A DNA stretch of 64,000 bases from Brachionus plicatilis (Eukaryota > Rotifera > Eurotatoria > Ploima > Brachionidae). This document shows positions 20,536 through 30,437 of the stretch, in pieces. The stretch spans positions 625,355 to 689,354 of the forward strand of contig QEOQ01000663.1 in assembly GCA_010279815.1 (NCBI GenBank), given 5' to 3'. The translations under genes were made by a program, and so were the position numbers. The first letter of the stretch is position 1, and each line of letters opens with the position of its first letter. Below the pieces are notes generated by a model. It saw only the letters and a list, made by a program, of their open reading frames with translations, was not told the origin of the DNA and searched no databases.

Positions 20536-22629
20536 ATGAACAGAAATTCGAATCACCAAGGTATTCATGACACCATTCCACAAAACACAGTTCTTGACCT
20601 AGAGAACCAAGTTAGAAATAATGTTCAAATAGAAAACGATACAGTAATGAATTTTTTTAATTCAAATAATTTAAATGGTTTAATGAGCGAAGTTGTTAAT
20701 AATCCGAACCCGAATGAGCCACAGCAAGCACAGCTGATAAATACACAAGAACAAAATCCGAGTTTTGCGAACTTAGTAGTCCGTTCTCTCCAGTCTAGTT
20801 TCCCATTTTTTATAATTGCCCTTGTGAAATTGCTTCATCAACATTTTTTCGGATTTCTAGTTGTTTTAGGCTTTTTGACCACTCAGCATTTTGCAAACAA
20901 TATTTTAGTTAAACAAATTGAGCTTAAAGTAAAATAATTTTTTTTTATTTAAGCTGACTTAAAAACTAATCTAAAAACTTTTTTAAGGACAAGAAACAAG
21001 TCAAAACATTATTACTACTCATAGGATATTTGATATCTCATATTTTAATTTATTTCCAAATTTTTAATGAAAACAACTTGGAAAAATGGTAAATTTTGTG
21101 TTGATTTAAGATTTACATATATCAAACTTTTAATTTTCTTTAAAATTATTCTCATAGCAGAAAATTTCTTATTTTTTCACAATTTCTGCTTAAATAATTA
21201 ACGCAAACTTAAGTCTTTGATAAAAACGGTTCAAGTTGATTAAAAAATCTTGTTTTTTAGTTTAATTAATGATTATGGTTTATAATATAGTTCATTCAGT
21301 ATACTTAATAAATTAGAATAATTCTTTTAATTGAAAAAAATTGACAAAAATATTAAATAGTATTATTAAAAGAATCGATAAGAAATTTAGAAAAAAAAAA
21401 TATTTTGCCAAGTATTTATAATACTATGATACCTAAAAAGTCAATTTTAACACAAGACCCAGTCAAGTATTTATAATTATTTTATTTTATCAGTTCTTTA
21501 AAGGGAGGTAATTTCGTTCTAAAGTGGACCTTCAATTAATAGTTTTTTTCTTCCTAGAATAATAAATTCATCTAATGAATATTTGATAGAGAGTTTATTA
21601 TTATTAATTTAGTTTATTAAAAATCTTTGGTAATCTTTACAGAAAGAATATTTAAAAAATAAAAAAAATTAAAATCTTTTCAGCTTTAGGTGTTAAATTG
21701 TATGAGAATATTTTCGTGAAAAAATTTTCTTTAACTTTGTATTTCTTTGAATCTAGAATGATTTTGACTCCTTAAAATTCGGAAAGAAACATAAAAAAAA
21801 CATATGACAGATTTCAGATCACTTCCCTTAATTATATTTAATTAAAAAATAAATAAATCTCCTTTAGTTTAGTATTTTTGCCTCCAAATGTTAAAAAAAT
21901 GGATACATGGAATCTATTATGGATAGTAATTTGTTCAGATACAATTTTTAAATTCATTATCATATGCATTAAAGCAATTTTTACTTTATTCAACTTTAAT
22001 ATTTGCTCTATACAAACGAGAGTAAGATTTATTTTTTAAGACTGAAAAAAATTAATTATTTTAAAAAGGGAAATTTTTACTCAACTGTAGAAGCCTTTGG
22101 TTCATTGTATCGATCTCTTATTCCAATTCATCCGTGGATATTGTTTCTTTTCCATTTTGAGGACTCAAATCAATCCCCTAAAACTTTACCTTTGTTTTTA
22201 TGCATTGTTTACATTATCTTGAAATTAAATCAGCTCTACAGTTTGATTATTGAATTTGTAAAATGTATTCATGAATTTTATCAAGGAGTTGTAAGAAATT
22301 TTTATGTTTAAATTATAAATATTACCTTATCTTGAAAATTTAAAGCCCTACGGAACAAATACTGTAGTAAATGAGTCAGAGGATCAAATATGTCCAATAT
22401 GCCAAGATCGCTATAAAAATCCAATTAATTTGAAATGCCAAGTAAATTCAAATTTTTATCTGATTTTCTTTTTTTATAACTCTTCCATTCTTAGCATGTA
22501 TTTTGTGCAGATTGTGTATCAATCTGGTTAGATAAGGAAAATTCGTGCCCTATGTGCAGAACAAAACTTTTCATCAATAAACCAAAATATAGAGATGGAT
22601 CAACATCTTTTTCAATTCAATGGTTCTGA
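20536..22629 (+). CDS. RNFT1: RNFT1/2-type membrane RING E3 ligase, 366 aa, six exons
   Basis: Exons: 20536-20928, 20988-21088, 21868-22021, 22069-22290, 22346-22441, 22495-22629. All phases close. The first 90 residues are polar and Asn-rich. Then come several hydrophobic segments (SFPFFIIALVKLLHQHFFGF, DTWNLLWIVICSDTIFKFII, LPLFLCIVYIILKLNQLYSL). The C-terminal RING is C3HC4: C306, C309, C321, H323, C326, C329, C340, C343 (ICPICQ, HVFCADC, CPMCR). The ending DGSTSFSIQWF matches the DGATS-type tail of the RNFT family. These are ER-associated ubiquitin ligases in vertebrates. Intron 2 (21089-21867) is long and holds a 41-nt LINE fragment. RNFT1 and RNFT2 are not distinguished. Confidence 0.88.
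21423..21463 (+). mobile_element. 41-nt LINE fragment with flanking direct repeats in RNFT1 intron 2
   Basis: ACTATGATACCTAAAAAGTC and the next 20 nt match the LINE at about 23552-23592 with only one or two differences. It is bounded on both sides by CAAGTATTTATAAT (21409-21422 and 21464-21477), a 14-nt direct repeat like a target duplication. Confidence 0.75.
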
Positions 22630-23149
22630 TTTTGTTGCAACCAAAAATTACAAAAAAGCCATTTATAAAATTTTTTTTTAATCATTAGGAAATTATGAAA
22701 ACAATTTTGAAATTGTAGATAAAAGATTGAGATTTTTAGATTGAAAATTTTTGAAAAATTGATATTATTTTATTTTAATCATGACCGAGCTCTATTACGG
22801 TGATATTAATTTTATTATAATAAAGTTATAAATGTAAATATATCTATGTTTAAAATTAGTAAAAATTTGAAACGAAAAGGTTATGGACTCAGATTATTTG
22901 TGATTTTATTGAAAGATAAATTAGAAAAAATAAGAAATTTTTTAATTTAAAATACAAAATTATTTATTATAAAAACTATTTTTAATTAATAAAATAACAA
23001 AATTCAAAAAAGACACCGAGATCCACATCTGAAATGAAGATTTTACTCAATTTTCCAATTCAAATTTGATACATAATTTGCTCTAAAAAATATAATCCAC
23101 CTAATAAACTTCTAAATTTTAATATTTTCGAAAAGATAAATAGGAATTG

Positions 23150-25135
23150 TAAAAATTATGTTCTCGGGGGTGACTGAAACGCCAAAACAAAACAAATTGG
23201 ATGCAAAGGAGTAAACGAAAATATGGAATCATTTTAGAAAGCATTATTAACGAGCTTAATTTCACAGTAATCAATAATAAGTGTCAGACCTTTAACATAT
23301 TCAATTGGAAATATTTTGAAATTCTTGATTTATTCTTAGTCTCATCTTCATTGATTGATAAAATCATTGATTAATGAAATCACTGATTTGAGCGATAAAA
23401 AGGTTAAATGAGGAAGCAGCTTCCGGACCTGACCAAATTCATAATCTTATGTTAAAAAATGTACCTTAAATATCCTAAAAGACATTTTGTATCTTTTTAG
23501 TTTAAGCCTAAGGAAAGTAAAATTCCGAATGAAATGCAATGTGCTAACATTACTATGATACCTAAAAAGTCAATTTTAACACAAAACCCAGCTAACTACC
23601 GATCAATCAGTATGACTAGCTGTCTAGGAAAACTTTTAGAACGTATCGTCTACTCAAGATTAAATAGTTATTAAGAACAAAACTCATTACTTATTCAGGA
23701 GCACTCAGGTTTTGTAAAAAAACGACGAACAGCTGATAATCTTTTCTTCCTTATTCAAAAAATTGTACAGTGGTGTTCCGGATTTAGTAATTTACGATAA
23801 TTTACGGAAAAAAATAGTAAATCTACCAAATTTTACGTACAATATTGTACATTTACGTAAATTAACAAAAGTAAAAAAACGTAAATTTATCGGATTTTAC
23901 GTAAAATTTGGTAAATTTCAAACGTTTTACGTAAATTTATGTAAAAAAAAATGTCCAAAAAATTGAAATGAAATTAAATGCCAAAAGTGCAATTTCATTT
24001 CATTTAATTCGAAGTGCCAAATTATTTCAATTTTTTGGACATTTTTTTTTACATAAATTTACGTAAAACGTTTGAAATTTACCAAATTTTACGTAAAATC
24101 CGATAAATTTACGTTTTTTTACTTTTGTTAATTTACGTAAATGTACAATATTTTACGTAAAATTTGGTAGATTTACTATTTTTTTCCGTAAATTATCGTA
24201 AATTACTAAATCCGGAACACCACTGTAGAATCATTCAATAGAAAGAAAATATTTTGTTGCCTATTTTTTGATATCTCCAAAGCGTTTGATAGAGTTTGGC
24301 ATGATGGTCTTATTTATATACTAATAAAAATGAACCTCCCCCCTTACCTAATACATTGGATAATTCATTCTTAGACTCAAGATCATTTAAAGTAAATGTA
24401 AATGGTCATATAATTGATGAAATCCATATTGCTGCTGGCGTTCCTCAAGGCTCAGTAATTAGTCCTTTATTCTTTAGTATTTAATCAATGATGTACCGAA
24501 AAGAAATAAATCAAATAGTGAAAACTTTTTGCAGATGACTTGGTCACATTTTATATTTTTAAGAAAAAAGGAAATCTAGAAAATAAGATAAACAAATACT
24601 TAGACGAACTAGAAAAATGGCTCTTCAAGTGGAAGATGAAAATTTGAAAATTGACTTAAAATTAAAAATATATGAAATTAAAATTGAGAGTCAAAAAGAA
24701 ATCAAGTTCTTAGGTATAAAATTTGATTCAAAATTAACATTTACTCCAATGGTTGATGAAATAAAACAGCGTTGTATTTCACGGTTGAATTTAATAAAAA
24801 TATTGTCAAACAAATAATGGGGTCTTAATTATTACACACTAGTAAACCTATATAAATCTTTAATCGGATCTATAATTGATTACTCTTTGACGGGTCTGAA
24901 TTCATTTTCGGAAAAAAAATTAAAAAAATTCAAGTCTTACAAAACTCAGCAGTTTCATACTTAAACTAGAATATGATACTCCTTCCAATATTTTGCGTCA
25001 TGAGGCCTTTAAAACGGGAAAATATTCATGTGGCCGCTACCTTTACAACTCAGAACGGCAAAATATTTATTAAATTTGTGCATCATGAGGCACTTAATAA
25101 ACTTAAACTCTTAACTGTCTCGAATCGACTTTTTT
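23150..25135 (+). mobile_element. Dead non-LTR retrotransposon (LINE): endonuclease and reverse transcriptase
   Basis: The 5' part gives GGD-NAKTKQIGCKGVNEN, an apurinic-endonuclease-like motif with Trp replaced by a stop. Next are MIPKKSILTQNPANYRSISM, LLIQEHSGFVKK, DISKAFDRVWHDGLIYIL, AAGVPQGSVISPLFFSI and FADDLVT, the ordered motifs of a jockey/CR1-like reverse transcriptase (GVPQGSVISP and FADD are catalytic-core signatures). Many stops and frameshifts make it non-functional. The reading frame is interrupted at 23766 by the palindromic element, and resumes in frame after it (LFFLIQKIV then ESFNRKKIF). Ends were not defined precisely. Confidence 0.88.
23768..24225. mobile_element. 458-bp palindromic element with TA target duplication, nested in the LINE
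   Basis: Starts CAGTGGTGTTCCGGATTTAG and ends with the exact complement, flanked by TA on both sides (23766-23767 and 24226-24227). Nearly the whole element is two arms of about 190-200 nt around a short loop near 23996. Inner sequence is built from TTTACGTAAA-like words. TA duplication and CAGTGGTG-type ends suit Tc1/mariner. It has no transposase, so it would be a non-autonomous foldback element. Confidence 0.85.
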
Positions 25136-25282
25136 GACTAGGGAGGACTGATTTAAATTTTTTAAAAAAATAAAGTTGTGTTAAATATCATGATTAGAGA
25201 AAAAATAAAAATGTGATTTAGAATTATTATTTTATTGCATAAAAAAGTAATTAAAATACTTATCAATAATTAAATGATTAAT

Positions 25283-25750
25283 TTAGAAATAAGTACCAAA
25301 GTTACCGAAAGATGCAAAAGAAGCATCTGATGGAGCAGCAGCAAATGAATTGGAAAATGATGGATATTCAGCTGGTAAAGCAGTAGCAAATGATGGGAAT
25401 TGCGATGGAGCAGCGAATTGGGCACTGTAAAAATTGGTTTCAAATGAAGGAAATTGTGAAAAGTTGGAAAATGAATTGTCAAATTGAAAAGAGGCTGGGA
25501 ATGAAAAATTTGATAGAGTCAAAGCTGGAGCTGCTGATTGAGCTGGGGCAGCTGAAGGAGCTGGTGCTGGGGCAGCTGAAGGAGCTGGTGCTGGGGCAGC
25601 TGAAGGAGCTGGTGCTGGGGCAGCTGAAGGAGCTGGTGCTGGGGCAGCTGAAGGAGCTGGTGCTGGGGCAGCTGATGGGGCTGGTGCTGGGGCAGCTGAT
25701 GGGGCTGGAGCTGGGGCAGCTGATGGGGCTGGAGCTGGTGCGGCTGACAT
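25283..25750 (-). CDS. Ala-Pro-repeat protein, copy C, 155 aa
   Basis: Third member of the family, outside the inverted duplication. The repeat block is longer and cleaner (PSAAPAPA units) and the Phe/Ser-rich tail is nearly the same as in copies A and B, ending FGNFGTYF. The 5' leader just before the ATG (AAATTACAACATAAATATCA and on) is almost identical to copies A and B, but sequence further upstream diverges apart from the GCGTTAAAT and TATA words. This makes C an older, independently located paralogue and is the best evidence that the family is a real gene. Confidence 0.82.
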   Translation of the reverse strand: MSAAPAPAPSAAPAPAPSAAPAPAPSAAPAPAPSAAPAPAPSAAPAPAPSAAPAPAPSAAPAPAPSAAPAQSAAPALTLSNFSFPASFQFDNSFSNFSQFPSFETNFYSAQFAAPSQFPSFATALPAEYPSFSNSFAAAPSDASFASFGNFGTYF

Positions 25751-25830
25751 TTTTCAGATTATGATATTTATGTTGTAATTTATTTGATTTTAAAATCTTT
25801 TAAATTTGATTTTAAAATAATTATTTTGGT

Positions 25831-25856
25831 ATTTATATACCCACAGTATTTAACGC
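25831..25856 (-). promoter_or_regulatory. Conserved promoter block of Ala-Pro copy C
   Basis: On the minus strand GCGTTAAAT, then GGGTATATAAAT, at the same order and near-equal spacing as in copies A and B, about 80 nt before the ATG at 25750. Confidence 0.6.
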
Positions 25857-26469
25857 TCGGATAGTTTACTCTATTCAAAAATATTGAATACATTTTTATT
25901 CAATGTAATTTTACAATCGTTGAAAAAACAAATAGTAAGATTATTTTTTATATTAATTAAGTATTGCTTTTTCGCCAACGTTCTTACGAATTTTTTAAAT
26001 TTTCTTTCTTTTTAATTAATGTTTGGATGGTCTTTTCTTTTTACTTTTCTTTTGTGAAATCAAATTCCATCATCAATTGTTTTTACATTTATTAATTAAT
26101 AAATTTTTAAAAACCTTTTAAAGATCTAGCATTTTTCCTTCTCTTATGTACTTTTTGTTTAAAAGCAAAAACATGGATGAAAAATGTATTTTCCTGCTTA
26201 GTTATTTTATTTAAAGTTAGTATAAAATTAAAAAAAATCGACTTGGTATTCTGTTTTATTATGCTTTTATACTTTAACCATTTTAATTCAGTAATATAGA
26301 AATCATTTAAAATTTTATTCTCTTTTTTATCATTAACCAGAAATTATTTTTGTTTTTATATCAATGTACAATTTTTTAAAAAATCTATTCGATGTTTCTA
26401 ATGATTTTCAGGAAATGATTCGATTAATCAAAGAATAATTAATATAAATTTTTTAGTTTATTTATTGAT

Positions 26470-26823
26470 TTAAAAACCAAATTTAAAATTATTGAAAAAT
26501 AAAGGAAAAGAAAATTCATTTAATCTATTTTCCTGAAATGATTCTTGTAAATCAAAATTAAAATTTTTTAGTTCATATTTAGGAAATTGAGGTGAGTCAT
26601 TGGGGAAATAAAATTGGCCATATGAATTGAAATTGAATTGATCGGAGCTCATAAAATTGAATTCAGATTTGCTAGCTTTCAATGTTTCAGCATTATCGGT
26701 TGTATTTGGTAACTGAACTGGTGGACTACTGAATTTTTTTGGTTTTCGGTTTTCTGATTCTGGGCCGAGAGCTGGAGAAAATGTTGGCAGCTCAATACCG
26801 GTCTTAGTGATCAATCGTGACAT
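26470..26823 (-). CDS. Phe/Asn-rich small protein, 117 aa
   Basis: Single exon from the ATG of MSRLITKTGIELPTFSPALG to TAA. The first half is polar with Pro and Lys. The second half has aromatic residues at short intervals (FNFMSSDQFNFNSYGQFYF, then FSFPLFFNNFKFGF). There is no signal peptide or membrane segment. The Phe-spaced tail resembles in style, not in sequence, the tails of the Ala-Pro proteins 700 nt away. A TATA box sits about 55 nt upstream. Function unknown. Confidence 0.6.
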   Translation of the reverse strand: MSRLITKTGIELPTFSPALGPESENRKPKKFSSPPVQLPNTTDNAETLKASKSEFNFMSSDQFNFNSYGQFYFPNDSPQFPKYELKNFNFDLQESFQENRLNEFSFPLFFNNFKFGF

Positions 26824-26872
26824 TTGAAATTTTTTATTTAAAATAAATAATTAAAAAATAAATTTTTCATTA

Positions 26873-26882
26873 GTATTTATAG
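26873..26882 (-). promoter_or_regulatory. TATA box of the Phe/Asn-rich gene
   Basis: CTATAAATAC on the minus strand, about 50-60 nt before the ATG at 26823. Confidence 0.45.
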
Positions 26883-27150
26883 TTTGATAGTTTTTACATT
26901 TTAAGCTTGATTAAAAAATCACTTACTGGAAAATGATTTCTCACAAAACATAAATGGAAAAAATAAAGGTAGCTTTAATTAAACGTCGTAGAAAAAAAAC
27001 AATAAATGGATAGTATTTTTAAACATTTATTCAAATAATTCATTTTAAGCAGAAAAAATTAAGAACCAAGGAATATTTTCCTTATTTATCAAAAGAAAGT
27101 AAATGCAATCTTTACTTTTCAAAGTTATTTACATTTAGTTTTTTTTTCAA

Positions 27151-27346
27151 TCAAAAATTTGGAATACAAATCGAATAGATAGTAGAGCATGTGTAGTAGC
27201 AGCACACAAAACAACAACACACTGGTACAATTTCACCACTTATGTAAGCTGGCGCTTCTTTTAAAAAAATAAAAAAATTTAATAAAATGTCAAAAATTTT
27301 AACTTATTTTACCGGTCATTTGAGAATTGAAATCAGGAAAAGACAT
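27151..27346 (-). CDS. Cys-rich mini-protein, 46 aa, two exons
   Basis: Exon 1 (27313-27346) encodes MSFPDFNSQMT. Exon 2 (27151-27257) follows a TTTTAAAAG acceptor and ends in TGA. The intron is 55 nt and the join makes GAA. The mature sequence continues EAPAYISGEIVPV and then CCCFVCCYYTCSTIYSIC before IPNF. Eight of 46 residues are Cys, clustered in a hydrophobic C-terminus, which recalls Cys-rich C-terminal segments of small membrane-associated or palmitoylated proteins. There is no N-terminal signal. It lies among other small low-complexity genes and has a TATA box upstream. The name and function are unknown. Confidence 0.6.
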
Positions 27347-27443
27347 TGATAATTACCGTTTGCAATTTATGGTAAATGATGAATTTTCAAGGCTTATAAT
27401 TTGTAGAAATTTGAATAAATTTGAAAAAAGTACACTTTATATA

Positions 27444-27453
27444 TTTTTATACC
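27444..27453 (-). promoter_or_regulatory. TATA box of the Cys-rich mini-gene
   Basis: GGTATAAAAA on the minus strand, followed by a second TATATAAAG, about 100 nt before the ATG at 27346. Confidence 0.45.
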
Positions 27454-27877
27454 AACGAAATTTAATTTAATTTGAACACTCAATTGTAAAATACAATTTT
27501 GGTAAAAATAAATTTTTAAGCTTTGTTAAATTTAAGTATCAAATTAGTTAATGGCAATTTATTTCATTTTAATTTTTAAAATCAAATTAATTTTTATTTT
27601 GTATGAAAGCTGTTAATTAAATAATTAAAATTCCAGTAAAGGCTAAATTTGGATGCGAATGAAAATGATCATCTAAGAGAACAATGTTTTCTCGATTTTT
27701 TTGGTATCCATTTTAAATATTTAACAATTAACAGAAAACAACAAATTTATAAAACAGAAAAATAATTTTCTAGAAAAATTAAAATTGTTTTCAGCTTTTG
27801 AATGGAAATTTTTAAAACTAAAAAAACCAAAAATTTTAATAAAGGGCAATTAATCTATTTATATCATTAAATACATC

Positions 27878-27926
27878 AATGTTTTGGAATCGATAATTAT
27901 TACTGTATTATCGATCCCAAAACATT
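27878..27926. repeat. Hairpin with 20-nt arms
   Basis: AATGTTTTGGAATCGATAAT at 27878-27897 pairs with ATTATCGATCCCAAAACATT at 27907-27926 with one mismatch, with a 9-nt loop. It lies between two divergently transcribed small genes. Confidence 0.7.
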
Positions 27927-28175
27927 GCCGTATTTACCAACTTTGCTTTAGTTATCGAAGGCCAAAAAAAATTTGAATCTAAAATAATTAAAAATATAAA
28001 AAATTTTAAATATCAAGAATATTTTTGGTAAATATAAACAAATAAAAATTTTTAGATCCTAAAAATATTTGTATTCAAGCAAATTTTTATAAAAAATGCA
28101 ACTTTTCATAAATATTCTAGTAAACATTTAAATTTAATCAACAATTCGGTATACAAACTAAATATTTTAAACTTC

Positions 28176-28184
28176 TATAAAAAA
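28176..28184 (+). promoter_or_regulatory. TATA box of the Pro-Val-repeat gene
   Basis: TATAAAAAA about 70 nt before the ATG at 28247. Confidence 0.45.
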
Positions 28185-28246
28185 GCCTAAAAACAAAAGT
28201 TTTTATAAAAAACTGATTTATTAGTAAAATTAAAGAAAGACTTAGC

Positions 28247-28698
28247 ATGTTCGATTCAAGTATTTTTTATTTAAAAAATTTCATGAATTTAGATTTAATT
28301 ATTTCTATTTTCAAGACTTTGATTTTAACACACATTCACATACTCACACAGTTGAAACTAACCATGTTCCAATTGTTCAACCAAGTAAATGAATTTTTAA
28401 ATATTAAAAAAACTAATTGCTTTATTAAATTGAAGTGTTTTATGAACGAACAGTTGGTTGTCCAGTTCCTGTGCCTAGTCCTGTCCCTATTGGTATACCA
28501 ATTGATCGAACAGTTGGAATTCCAGTTCAAGTAAAATGTCCAGTTCCAGTACCTGTGCCACAACCAATTTTTATTAGACAACCTATTATAGTTAGACAAA
28601 GTTTTCACCCTTATGATGTTCCTTTTTTTGTCTGTTCTGAAACAAGAATCGAAGACGATCCGTGCTGTCGTAAAAAAAGAGCAGTTCAGTATTTGTAA
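28247..28698 (+). CDS. Pro-Val-repeat protein, 114 aa, three exons
   Basis: Exons: 28247-28259 (MFDS plus one base), 28316-28384, 28436-28698. Introns of 56 and 51 nt both end in AAG, and all phases close. The protein runs NFDFNTHSHTHTVETNHVP, then PVPVPSPVPIGIPIDRTVG and PVPVPVPQPIFIRQP, and ends with ETRIEDDPCCRKKRAVQYL. The PV/PI repeats suggest an extended, possibly structural protein. No signal peptide is visible. An alternative frame of exon 1 is open but loses the His/Val-Pro reading, so the spliced model is preferred. Its 3' end lies 26 nt from the 3' end of the next gene on the other strand. Confidence 0.65.
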
Positions 28699-28724
28699 AA
28701 TTTTTTTTTTAGAAATCATTTTTA

Positions 28725-30437
28725 TTAAATAAAAGTGATATTATTCTTGTCAAAAAAAGCCAAATAACCATCTTTAGTAAAATAAATTTTGTTTGGTATA
28801 GACCAGTCATTGTTTTTAATTAAAAAAATTTTATTTTCACATAACAATTTAAAATTTTTCTTTTCAAAAACATAAATTTTTGAATAGGTGGTAACTATCA
28901 TAAATTCTTGATAGATTTTTACATTCAAATATTCACTAGATACGTGCAGAGGTCCCTCAATTTCACTACTTGAAAATATTTCTCTATCAAACCAATTAAA
29001 TATTTGTTCCAATCTTCCATTTGTTTTGCTCACCTTTCCAATTTGATTCTGATTATTCAAATATAAAAACTCCTCATCACAATCGGCTAGGTAATAAAAA
29101 ATATCATATAAGTTTTCATCCATTTCAATTATCCCTTCTAAATATTGAAGATTTTCATCGTAAACATTCAGACAATATGAGCTACTTGAGTTCCATGCCA
29201 CTATTAATTTATCATCAAATAAAAAATTGTCAATATAAAAATCGAAATACCTCGAAGATATGAGTCTAGATCCGTAAAGATCATAGATTTTTATAGCATA
29301 CTTTTTGTTATATTTTATTTCGAATAAAAATCCGATTCGATTAAGTTTATGATCAATTCGAAAATATTCTAGTTTTTCTTCATTTATAAATTTATAAAGG
29401 TTGAAATTTAAGTTGGTAATGGGACTCCTAATTACTGTCTCGTAACTTAACTCATGGTTAAAATCATTTAAATAAATACAATAAAAACGACTAAGATAAA
29501 TGGGTGAAAAATAGTCTATAATTTTATTAAGAGGTGTCCAATTTATATAATTTTTTTCCGAGTGAATTAAAGTTTTAAAAGTGAAAAGTTTTGGATAAAA
29601 TTGGATAAACTTAACTCTGTTAACTATCGGTACATCATTTTTAAGAAAACCAATTACCTGAATTGAGTTTAACGAAGTTTGAAATTCTTTAAAATTAAAT
29701 TTTTCTTTGAACTCATATGCAAAGCATTTTAAACTATTAAATTTTTTTAATTCTACTTCTTGAATGAGTTGTTTTCGACTGATATTAATTGCTTTAGTTG
29801 TTTCTGAAATTACTTTTTTATCATCCAAATTAAAAGCGCTGATAAATTTTTCACTTGAAATCCAAGAGTTTGCTAGATCTATTTTTGAATCGATTTGATT
29901 GAAAAATACATCCAAATTAGAGAATAATTTTTCTATTCTATAATTCAATTTTTTTGTAAAATAATCAAAAATATCAGATACTGTTTGTTTAATTTTTAAA
30001 TTTGACTTTTGATTTAAATTTGAAGATTGTGAACATTTTTCGCAAATCGGATTACCAAAGTAATCAGTGCAGAGTTTGCCCGAAACATTAGTGCAGATTG
30101 TGCACTCGAACTTATTTTCAATCAAGTGAAAATTTTCTTCATTTGAATTTAGAAATGAATAAAAAGATATTTCTAAGCTACTGAGCCAACAGTCTTCTTT
30201 AAATCTTATAAATTTTTGGTAGAGCTTGTTGGATTTTGAATAGCAAATTGGTGAATTGAGCTCGTGATTGAAAAATATTTTCCATTTTTTGCAATGATAA
30301 ACCACTTTGATTTTTTGAGAACTAATGCAATCCGTGCATACAAAATGATGACATAGAAGAGCTAAAAGATTATGATTGAATTGTTCGCATTTACAACAGA
30401 TTAAAATATCTTTGTTTATTTGAAATTTTGAAATCAT
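28725..30437 (-). CDS. RING/B-box-like (TRIM-type) protein, 570 aa, intronless
   Basis: One uninterrupted frame from ATG to TAA. The N-terminus has a degenerate RING (ICCKCEQF, CHHFVCTDC, about residues 14-38). A second Cys cluster (CTICTN, GKLCTDYFGNPICEKC, about residues 112-135) looks like a B-box. A helical, possibly coiled-coil region follows (about 150-260). The C-terminal half has repeated beta-rich segments with aromatic residues (IKIYDLYGSRLI, CLNVYDENLQYLEGI, KIYVFEKKNFKLLCEN) that suggest a beta-propeller. This layout fits invertebrate TRIM/NHL-like ubiquitin ligases. The RING lacks some expected ligands, so ligase activity is uncertain. The lack of introns contrasts with its neighbours. 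Confidence 0.75.
   Translation of the reverse strand: MISKFQINKDILICCKCEQFNHNLLALLCHHFVCTDCISSQKIKVVYHCKKWKIFFNHELNSPICYSKSNKLYQKFIRFKEDCWLSSLEISFYSFLNSNEENFHLIENKFECTICTNVSGKLCTDYFGNPICEKCSQSSNLNQKSNLKIKQTVSDIFDYFTKKLNYRIEKLFSNLDVFFNQIDSKIDLANSWISSEKFISAFNLDDKKVISETTKAINISRKQLIQEVELKKFNSLKCFAYEFKEKFNFKEFQTSLNSIQVIGFLKNDVPIVNRVKFIQFYPKLFTFKTLIHSEKNYINWTPLNKIIDYFSPIYLSRFYCIYLNDFNHELSYETVIRSPITNLNFNLYKFINEEKLEYFRIDHKLNRIGFLFEIKYNKKYAIKIYDLYGSRLISSRYFDFYIDNFLFDDKLIVAWNSSSSYCLNVYDENLQYLEGIIEMDENLYDIFYYLADCDEEFLYLNNQNQIGKVSKTNGRLEQIFNWFDREIFSSSEIEGPLHVSSEYLNVKIYQEFMIVTTYSKIYVFEKKNFKLLCENKIFLIKNNDWSIPNKIYFTKDGYLAFFDKNNITFI

Noticed and set aside
23763..23966. 67-codon frame in the palindromic element
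   Set aside because: Its repeated VNLP/KFVNL-like reading reflects the TTTACGTAAA words of the foldback arm.
28336..28719. 127-codon minus-strand frame opposite the Pro-Val gene
   Set aside because: The plus-strand spliced model has a TATA box, phase-closing introns and patterned repeats. The minus frame is its Asn/Trp-rich shadow.
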